A stretch of DNA of 40,496 bases, from the NCBI GenBank assembly GCA_051009975.1, contig JBPCWA010000140.1, forward strand, positions 1 to 40,496, written 5' to 3'. Under the pieces are notes generated by a model. That model saw nothing but the letters and a program-made list of their open reading frames with translations, searched no databases and was not told the DNA's origin. Made by a program: the position numbers and the translations under genes. Every line of letters starts with the position of its first letter. Within the stretch, counting starts at the first letter, position 1. Shown one piece after another: positions 34,960 through 40,496 of this stretch. The DNA is from Tectiglobus sp051009975. Lineage in GTDB: Bacteria > Pseudomonadota > Alphaproteobacteria > Rhizobiales > Hyphomicrobiaceae.

Positions 34960-35490
34960 ATGGGCGGGGATCCCGAAACTACCCAATCAGTCGCTGGCAA
35001 GACACGCCTCTACGTCTTTATTGGGGATCCGATTAGTCAGGTTCGCTCAACAACCCTCTACAATATGATGTGTTCCGACAGAGATATAGACGCAGTATTT
35101 GTTCCTCTGAGTTTTCGGATCTTGACTTCGATTCTGCTATCGCTGGTCTTTGATCATTTATGAACCTGGCCGGGATCATTTCGACAATACCGCACAAAGT
35201 AAAAATGCTTGACGATGTGGTCGAGGCTACCTCGCGCGGAAGTATCTTCGGCGCGGTCAATTCGAACTGGGTCGAGGAGGACGGTCAGTGGATTGTCGAA
35301 ACGTTTGATGGTGTAGGCTATGTAGAGAGCCCCAAGGCACGCGGCCACCACGATCCCAACAGCAAATCGGTTCAGCTCGTCGGTCTCGGTAGCGCGGGTT
35401 CTTCGATGGCGTTCGCATTGGCTGACGCCGGAGCGTCAAGCTTGTGGATCTCAGGTATCAATCAAGAGGCCCGCACAGGGCAGGCGAATG
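34960..35490 (+). pseudogene. Shikimate dehydrogenase (AroE-like) remnant with frameshift and stop
   Basis: The frame from the ATG at 34960 reads TRLYVFIGDPISQVRSTTLYNMM...DIDAVFVPLSF, the AroE N-terminus with the shikimate-binding S. It breaks at a T4 run (35112-35115). Adding one T restores SDLDFDSAIAGL. A TGA at 35151-35153 then stands where the family has an Arg codon (CGA to TGA). After it come FMNLAGIISTIPHKVKMLDDVVE with the catalytic Lys, GAVNSNWVEEDGQW, TFDGVGY and the NADP loop VQLVGLGSAGSSMAFALADAGA. The C-terminal 90 or so residues expected are not seen. The enzyme is therefore dead. The remaining frame stays open into tcuA. The gene may once have acted on a quinate- or shikimate-like compound. 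Confidence 0.85.
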
Positions 35491-35702
35491 CCAACATGGC
35501 ATTTTTCGGTTTGCAAACAGCCAATTTGAATTCGGGTCATCGACCTTCGCAGTTGAACAGAACCGGGCGATCGCGCTCCGCTACTGAGTACCCCGGCCCC
35601 GATCACGCAATGTTTCAGACGGCGGCAACAACGCCCACTTTCCAGTACAACGCTCAGGGCTTACAAGGTCTCGTCGCAGATAGAGAAATCAGCAAGGACA
35701 CT

Positions 35703-37097
35703 ATGAGCGGGCCACAGGAACATATCGACGTCGTTGTCGTCGGCGGAGGCAACGCAGCGCTTTGCGCGGCAATGACAGCGAGCGAAGCGGGCGCACGTGT
35801 CCTCCTATTAGAAGGCGCGCCAAAAGCCTATCGTGGCGGCAATTCCCGCCATACTCGGAACTTTCGATGTATGCATCAATCTCCGCTATCGGTGCTTACG
35901 GACAGCTATGGTGTCGAAGAATACTTCGACGACCTCATTAAAGTAACAGCGGGTAAGACCGACGAATCTTTGGCACGCCTCGCTATCGAAACGTCGCAAG
36001 AGTGTCTTCCGTGGATGGAACAGCGCGGCGTGCGTTTCCAGCCCTCGCTGTCCGGGACACTCTCACTGTCGCGAACCAATGCCTTCTTCTTGGGCGGCGG
36101 AAAGTCCTTAGTCAATGCATACTATCGGACGGCACAAAATATGGGGGTTGAAGTTCTCTACGAAGCACATGTCGATCACCTGCAACTAGACGGAGATCGC
36201 ATTTCTTGGCTCGATTATTCCTACCAAGGCACGTCGCATCGAATCGAGCCAAGAACCGTCGTGGTAGCGTCAGGTGGATTTCAAGCCGACACCGACTGGC
36301 TGGCGCGAGCATGGGGGCCGGCTGCCAAAAACTTCCTGATCCGTGGCACACCATATAACCGTGGCGTCGTGCTGAATGACCTGTTGCAGCAAGGAGTGCT
36401 GCCCGTTGGTGATCCGACACAGTGCCATGCTGTTGCAATTGACGGGCGGGCACCAAAGTTCGACGGGGGCATCGTTACTCGGCTTGACTGTGTTGTTTAT
36501 TCGATTGTCGTCAATAACCAGGCCGAGCGTTTTTACGATGAAGGTGAGGACGTTTGGCCGAAACGCTACGCCATCTGGGGACGCCTTGTTGCTGCTCAAC
36601 CCGAGCAAGTTGGTTATTCGATTATCGATTCCAAATCGATTGATCTCTTCATGCCGTCCGTATTTCCCCCCATAAAGGCAAACACCATCGAAGAGCTGGC
36701 AAAAAAGCTTTCGCTGCCTGCCGAGAAGCTGCGAACGACCGTTGATCAATACAATGCGGCCTGTGGTGACGACAGCGCCTTCCACCCGACTGAGCTTGAC
36801 GGCGTATCAACGCAAGGATTGACTCCACCGAAAACGAATTGGGCCCGTCGGCTAGCTGATCCACCGTTTTACGGCTACAGCCTGCGCCCAGGCGTAACCT
36901 TTACCTATTTGGGATTAAGAGTTGATGAGCGCGCGCAAGCGAGAACAGCTGATGGGCCGATCAAGAACCTATGGGCCGCTGGCGAAATCATGGCCGGCTC
37001 GATTCTTGGTCAGGGCTACCTTGCTGGGTTCGGCATGACAATCGGGACCGTATTTGGGCGTATCGCTGGAAGGGAGGCTGCGGCCTATGCAAATTGA
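35703..37097 (+). CDS. tcuA: FAD-dependent tricarballylate dehydrogenase TcuA
   Basis: A 464-residue flavoprotein that oxidises tricarballylate to cis-aconitate, passing electrons to TcuB. Visible are the FAD loop IDVVVVGGGNAALCAAMTASEAG, the highly typical RGGNSRHTRNFRCMH near residue 42, SRTNAFFLGGGKSLVNAYYR near 120, NFLIRGTPYNRGVVLNDLL, AERFYDEGEDVWPKRYAIWGRLVA near 275, and LRPGVTFTYLGLRVDERAQ and GEIMAGSILGQGYLAGFGMTIGTVFGRIAGREAA at the end. All match TcuA closely. The ATG at 35703 has AAGGA 5 bases upstream; the frame extends further up through the aroE remnant, but that is not part of the family. It overlaps tcuB by 11 bases. A related carboxylate as substrate cannot be excluded. Confidence 0.93.
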   Translation: MSGPQEHIDVVVVGGGNAALCAAMTASEAGARVLLLEGAPKAYRGGNSRHTRNFRCMHQSPLSVLTDSYGVEEYFDDLIKVTAGKTDESLARLAIETSQECLPWMEQRGVRFQPSLSGTLSLSRTNAFFLGGGKSLVNAYYRTAQNMGVEVLYEAHVDHLQLDGDRISWLDYSYQGTSHRIEPRTVVVASGGFQADTDWLARAWGPAAKNFLIRGTPYNRGVVLNDLLQQGVLPVGDPTQCHAVAIDGRAPKFDGGIVTRLDCVVYSIVVNNQAERFYDEGEDVWPKRYAIWGRLVAAQPEQVGYSIIDSKSIDLFMPSVFPPIKANTIEELAKKLSLPAEKLRTTVDQYNAACGDDSAFHPTELDGVSTQGLTPPKTNWARRLADPPFYGYSLRPGVTFTYLGLRVDERAQARTADGPIKNLWAAGEIMAGSILGQGYLAGFGMTIGTVFGRIAGREAAAYAN

Positions 37098-38208
37098 GAC
37101 ACTCCAGGAGGCGCGTCGCCAAATCGAGATCTGCAACGCCTGTCGCTACTGCGAAGGGTATTGCTCGGTTTTTCCCGCGATCAATCGCCAACGCGCGTTT
37201 CGCGATGCCGACATCACACAACTTGCCAACCTCTGCCACAATTGCCGCGGTTGCTACTATGCATGTCAGTTCACTGAGCCGCACTTATTTGCGTTGAACC
37301 TACCGAAGGTGCTGGCCGAGGTTCGTCAAAACAGCTGGCAGAGTTACGCCTACCCTTCCTGGTTTGCTAAAGCGTTTCATCAGAGTGGAACGGCGATCGC
37401 CATCGCGACGATCATCGGATTTGCACTGTTGTTCTTTGCCATAAAGACGATTGGAGGCCGATCCGACGATCCAGGTTTCTACGCAGTACTCTCCCACAAT
37501 GCGATGGTCGCGATTTTCGCGCCTGCATTCCTATTCCCGGTCTTCTGTCTCGTTGTCGGCCTTTACCGATATTGGAAGGCAGTCGATGGTCGCACAGTCA
37601 GTTTTTCGGACCTGGTCGCCGCGTTCGGCTCCGCTGCAAAAATGAAAAACCTCGCAGGTGGTCACGGTGAAGGGTGCAACTTTGAAGATGAAGACCGATT
37701 CTCTAACGTGCGGCGCTGGCGGCACCAGATGGTAATGTATGGTTTTCTTCTGTGCTTTGCCGCGACCTGTGCAGGCACTGTCATGCACTATGGCCTTGCC
37801 ATGCCGGCGCCATATGGTCTCTTATCTCTGCCTAAGTTGCTCGGTGTTCCAGGCGGAATTCTGTTGTCTCTGGGCACGCTTGCGATGGCCGAGTTAAAGA
37901 TGAGGTCCGACCGCAACCTCGCTGATGCACGCGCATGGGGCGGGGAGATGGGATTCATCCTGCTCTTGTTTTTCGTTAGTACTTCGGGACTAGCATTGTA
38001 TGTCTTCGGCAACAGCGATCACATGACCCAGTTGCTGGCAATACACTTGGGATCAGTTCTTGCGTTCTTTCTCTTGGTTCCTTACTCAAAAATGGCGCAC
38101 GGTTTCTATCGGTTAGCGGCACTTGCCAGGGAACACCAACTACAACATCCAAGCGCGAAGGCCACGAGAACGGGGGCGCAAAACTTGAAGAAAGAACTAC
38201 GCACCTGA
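37087..38208 (+). CDS. tcuB: Tricarballylate utilisation protein TcuB (Fe-S, membrane electron carrier)
   Basis: A 373-residue protein that reoxidises the TcuA flavin and sends electrons to the membrane quinone pool. The N-terminal cytoplasmic part has two Fe-S cysteine sets: CNACRYCEGYC (about 16-26) and CHNCRGCYYAC (about 51-61). The rest has about six membrane spans from residue 105 on, with conserved His residues (HNAMVAIFAPAF, VRRWRHQMVMYG, GTVMHYGLAMPAPYG, HLGSVLAFFLLVPYSKMAHGFYR) suited to haem binding. The ATG at 37087 has GGGAGG about 9 bases upstream and overlaps the tcuA end. Length and order match tcuA-tcuB in other bacteria. Confidence 0.94.
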   Translation: MQIETLQEARRQIEICNACRYCEGYCSVFPAINRQRAFRDADITQLANLCHNCRGCYYACQFTEPHLFALNLPKVLAEVRQNSWQSYAYPSWFAKAFHQSGTAIAIATIIGFALLFFAIKTIGGRSDDPGFYAVLSHNAMVAIFAPAFLFPVFCLVVGLYRYWKAVDGRTVSFSDLVAAFGSAAKMKNLAGGHGEGCNFEDEDRFSNVRRWRHQMVMYGFLLCFAATCAGTVMHYGLAMPAPYGLLSLPKLLGVPGGILLSLGTLAMAELKMRSDRNLADARAWGGEMGFILLLFFVSTSGLALYVFGNSDHMTQLLAIHLGSVLAFFLLVPYSKMAHGFYRLAALAREHQLQHPSAKATRTGAQNLKKELRT

Positions 38209-38291
38209 GCCCAACTTAATCGGCACCTCTGGGTTGGAGAGTTTGGCTCGAAAAAATGAGGCTATCTGAACAACCAAGGTCAGTGAATCGG

Positions 38292-39482
38292 ATGGCACGT
38301 CCAGCACCAATAGTGATCGCCGGTGGCGGAGTTTGTGGGCTATCAACTGCAATTGCTCTATCAATCAATGGCCGCCATTCTCACATTCTGGAGCGCAGAG
38401 CGGACATATCGGAGGCGGGTGCTGGCATACAACTTGGTCCCAACGCCGTAAGGATCCTGGCGCGACTCGGTGTCGACGATGTTTTGAGTGACCGGGTCAC
38501 CGTACCGGATGCGATTAACATATTTAGCGGCAAGTCCGGTGAACGCCTCATTCAACTTCCTCTCGGTATCTGGGCAAAAAAACGATTTGGCGCTCCCTAT
38601 TGGGTTGCACTGAGGTCGGATTTGCAAAGCGCTCTTCACCGGACACTTCGCAAATATACAACCGCAACCTTCACAAACGGATTTCACGTTGAAAGCTTTG
38701 AGCAGCTAACCGATGGAGTATCAGTGTTCAATGCGTCGAAGAATTGCGTCACGGGCAGCGCTCTTGTCGCAGCCGATGGGATGTGGTCACAAATTCGCGA
38801 CTGGCGTTTCTCCAACACACAGCCAAAATTCATTGGCAAATCTGCCTACCGCACTATCGCCGATCGAGCATCGGTCCCGCACCCGTTTTCGGACGGCAAC
38901 ATCAGTCTCTGGATTGGCCCGGGTATGCACATCGAGTCATATCCCGTTGCGGCTGGATCAAAGATTTGCATCGTCGGGATGATCGATGACGTTCAGCGAG
39001 GGACCGATTGGGGGGCGCCAACAGACGGCCGATTTCTTTTGGATCGCGTCAAAAAATGGACGCCACAGCTTTCAGATTTTTTGTCCTCGATCAGCAGTTG
39101 GCATCGATGGGCAATTCATCTTGGCCCGCGCCTGACGCATTGGACCAGCGGTCGTGTTGCACTCGCTGGAGACGCTGCGCAATCTATTTCTCCGCTGCTT
39201 CCGCAAGGCGGTAGCCTTGCCATCGAGAGCGCGTACGCCATCGCGACTGCACTTGAGCAGACTCCGCATGATCCTGAAGCTGCATTTCGCCGATATGAAA
39301 TGATGCGGAGGTCTCGATCCATCAGAGTGGCAAAGCTCTCGACATTGACGGGTCAGATCTGCCATCTCGCAGGATGGTCCGCGACGATCCGCGATAGTTT
39401 GCTTCGTCAAATTCCTGGTGATCGCGTCGTGAAAAGACTTGATTGGCTCTACGGCTACGACTGTGAATGCGATCAATCGTGA
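38292..39482 (+). CDS. FAD-dependent monooxygenase, salicylate/3-hydroxybenzoate hydroxylase-like
   Basis: A 396-residue class A flavoprotein monooxygenase. The N-terminal FAD loop PIVIAGGGVCGLSTAIALSINGRHSHILERR, the GAGIQLGPNAVRILARLG segment near residue 45, the DG motif ALVAADGMWSQIR near 165, and the GD motif GRVALAGDAAQSISPLLPQGGSLAIESAYAI near 295 are all in place. These NAD(P)H-dependent enzymes hydroxylate aromatic or heteroaromatic acids. The ATG at 38292 places the FAD loop at the usual distance; an ATG at 38256 adds 12 residues. Neither has a strong ribosome site. It follows tcuB on the same strand after 83 bp and may belong to that unit, but an aromatic step has no obvious place in tricarballylate use. 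Confidence 0.88.
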   Translation: MARPAPIVIAGGGVCGLSTAIALSINGRHSHILERRADISEAGAGIQLGPNAVRILARLGVDDVLSDRVTVPDAINIFSGKSGERLIQLPLGIWAKKRFGAPYWVALRSDLQSALHRTLRKYTTATFTNGFHVESFEQLTDGVSVFNASKNCVTGSALVAADGMWSQIRDWRFSNTQPKFIGKSAYRTIADRASVPHPFSDGNISLWIGPGMHIESYPVAAGSKICIVGMIDDVQRGTDWGAPTDGRFLLDRVKKWTPQLSDFLSSISSWHRWAIHLGPRLTHWTSGRVALAGDAAQSISPLLPQGGSLAIESAYAIATALEQTPHDPEAAFRRYEMMRRSRSIRVAKLSTLTGQICHLAGWSATIRDSLLRQIPGDRVVKRLDWLYGYDCECDQS

Positions 39483-39567
39483 TATTTGTTGCCCGCCACG
39501 TTAGGACTGCTTTCCCATCTAACAAGAAAAGTACTCCTGACGTGGCGGCATGGATCTACGGACGCGC

Positions 39568-40437
39568 CTAAGCGGCCAAATCGACCGTCAGGTCAAAGCC
39601 TTGACGACGGTTCTTACCGCTCTCCTGCGAGGCAAGTGCGTTTAATTTCTTGACTGTGGATTGCTGAACCACGCTCATGATCAAGCCGATCTCGTCGGTT
39701 GTGCGTGCGACGTCGCAATCGGGTAGGACTTCCAGAAGGTCTAACACCTGATTCGCGTGCCAACGAATTATTGCGCGTATTTCGTCAGGGGCCATTTGGG
39801 AAAGCTTTGAACACTCCAATTGCATAATGCTCACTTCGGTTCGTTGGACAATCTGATGAACATGCCGCACGAGGAAGGAGCTCAGTTCAGAACGCAGCTG
39901 ATGCTGTGATTCACCAGATTGTTCGATACAAGTCGCAGCATCTTTTATTTCCGCCAATCCTCGCGGACGGGGCTGATCGTTATTGAATGATTCGGCCAAA
40001 TGCAGGGCATCGGACAACCTGCGCATCTCAACGATCACATCGCTTTGGTCAGCGGGATTTTTGGTGGCCTCAAGTCGACCCGAATAGCTTCGGTATTTTG
40101 CCGAACCCCATCGATAGAAGAGACCAGCGACTGTTTGTTCAGCGGTGGCGGCCATGGCATCCAACTCGTGAATGCGCCAATTGAGCTCGGCCAATATTGT
40201 ATTGCGTTGATCTGATGCAGCGCTGGGCTGCGAATCATCGGTGGCGGCAGAGCGAGTGCCGCCGTCCTCTCCGACGGCTTGAGCACATAGGTCACTTCGG
40301 TCGGTTAAGATATTTGTATCAACTAGAATTCCTTGGTTGGCCAAGATAGACTGATTCGTCAGGGCATCTTGATTGGCTAGAAAATCTTGATTGGCGAAGA
40401 TGGCGTGGTCTGTTGGATTAGTCTGGTTTGCTTGCAC
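39568..40437 (-). CDS. Hypothetical protein with N-terminal hexapeptide repeats
   Basis: A 289-residue protein that I do not recognise. Residues 13-48 are six hexads of the form (I/F)LANQ(D/S/G): IFANQD, FLANQD, ALTNQS, ILANQG, ILVDTN, ILTDRS. A low-complexity Asp/Ser/Ala linker follows (about 50-80). The rest is mostly helical and charged (TILAELNWRIHELDAMAATAEQTVAGLFYRW, MRRLSDALHLAESF, LRSELSSFLVRHVHQIVQRTE, IRAIIRWHANQVLDLLEVLPD). No signal peptide, membrane span or catalytic motif is seen. The GTG at 40437 is chosen because GGGAG lies 7 bases upstream. The protein is likely cytosolic and might self-assemble through the repeats. It is not related by context to the genes before it. Confidence 0.65.
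   Translation of the reverse strand: MQANQTNPTDHAIFANQDFLANQDALTNQSILANQGILVDTNILTDRSDLCAQAVGEDGGTRSAATDDSQPSAASDQRNTILAELNWRIHELDAMAATAEQTVAGLFYRWGSAKYRSYSGRLEATKNPADQSDVIVEMRRLSDALHLAESFNNDQPRPRGLAEIKDAATCIEQSGESQHQLRSELSSFLVRHVHQIVQRTEVSIMQLECSKLSQMAPDEIRAIIRWHANQVLDLLEVLPDCDVARTTDEIGLIMSVVQQSTVKKLNALASQESGKNRRQGFDLTVDLAA
40294..40401 (-). repeat. Six 18-bp imperfect tandem repeats within the hexapeptide-repeat gene
   Basis: On the minus strand the units ATCTTCGCCAATCAAGAT, TTTCTAGCCAATCAAGAT and four more diverged ones lie head to tail, each encoding one hexad of the protein's N-terminus. The first two are nearly the same, and later ones differ mostly in codon choice or conserved substitutions, as expected of a repeat under protein-level selection. 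Confidence 0.7.
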
Positions 40438-40496
40438 AAATACTCTCCCAAGTTGCAACAACACTTGAATCTAGAGAAACCGTTCGCAACGCAAAC

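Noticed and set aside
35160..35702. Start of a 645-residue TcuA at 35160
   Set aside because: The first 181 codons are mostly AroE remnant; the ATG at 35703 has a proper ribosome site and the family N-terminus.
1..40496. CRISPR arrays, tRNA or rRNA genes, insertion sequences
   Set aside because: No regularly spaced repeats, no tRNA-like cloverleaf with CCA end, and no transposase or integrase was found on reading both strands; a covariance-model scan would settle small RNAs.

Overview
The window is a stretch of accessory chromosome or large replicon from what looks like an alphaproteobacterium, probably of rhizobial type. That view rests on the gene content: both TRAP and tripartite tricarboxylate (TTT) transporters, hydantoinase subunits, an FMN-dependent hydroxy-acid oxidase, a cytosolic class III cyclase and many lone oxidoreductases. 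It also rests on the base composition, which looks moderately GC-rich by eye (not counted). No rRNA, tRNA, insertion sequence, integrase, phage gene or CRISPR array was seen, and no protein with a recognisable DNA-binding regulatory domain.

Layout: 1-858 (-) is a homocysteine S-methyltransferase-family protein cut by the window edge. 1127-2898 (+) holds a sulfotransferase and a zinc-independent NADP oxidoreductase. 3184-9276 (+) is a catabolic block: a lactate 2-monooxygenase-like enzyme, a small GlcG/HbpS protein, a complete TTT transporter (TctC, then a hairpin terminator, then TctB-TctA) and a Gfo/Idh/MocA dehydrogenase. The last three genes are joined by ATGA overlaps. 9492-10602 (-) has a 3-hydroxyisobutyrate dehydrogenase-type pseudogene with a large internal deletion, and a carboxymuconolactone decarboxylase-family gene. 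11120-14909 has a membrane-anchored coiled-coil protein, a D-2-hydroxyacid dehydrogenase, a small unknown protein and a TRAP-type binding protein without a signal peptide. 15033-19993 has a GMC oxidoreductase divergent from a FlK-like thioesterase, an SDR/dihydroflavonol reductase-like protein and an LLM-type flavin oxidoreductase. 20227-23608 has a two-domain sulfurtransferase and a pair made of a polytopic HTTM-like protein and a DCC-family thiol protein. 23709-27427 (-) encodes HyuB-HyuA, followed upstream by a ricin-type lectin-like protein. 28665-30016 is a TTC38-like repeat protein frameshifted at a run of seven T. 30329-31573 is an adenylate/guanylate cyclase.

31949-39482 (+) is the clearest functional unit. 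A TRAP transporter (DctP-DctQ-DctM) lies upstream of TcuA-TcuB, the flavoprotein and Fe-S/membrane pair of tricarballylate oxidation, and of an FAD monooxygenase. A dead shikimate dehydrogenase gene lies between transporter and tcuA. Transporter plus TcuAB would import and oxidise tricarballylate or a related carboxylate. The window ends with a minus-strand protein (39568-40437) that carries six N-terminal hexapeptide repeats.

Overall the region is a patchwork of small uptake-and-oxidation modules for organic acids. At least two genes are clearly decayed and a third is frameshifted, which fits a variable, partly eroding accessory region. No single undisputed new system was found. The best candidates for new biology are the hexapeptide-repeat protein, the HTTM/DCC pair, the leaderless TRAP binding protein, the slippery frameshift in the TTC38-like gene and the paired inverted repeats between the GMC and thioesterase genes.
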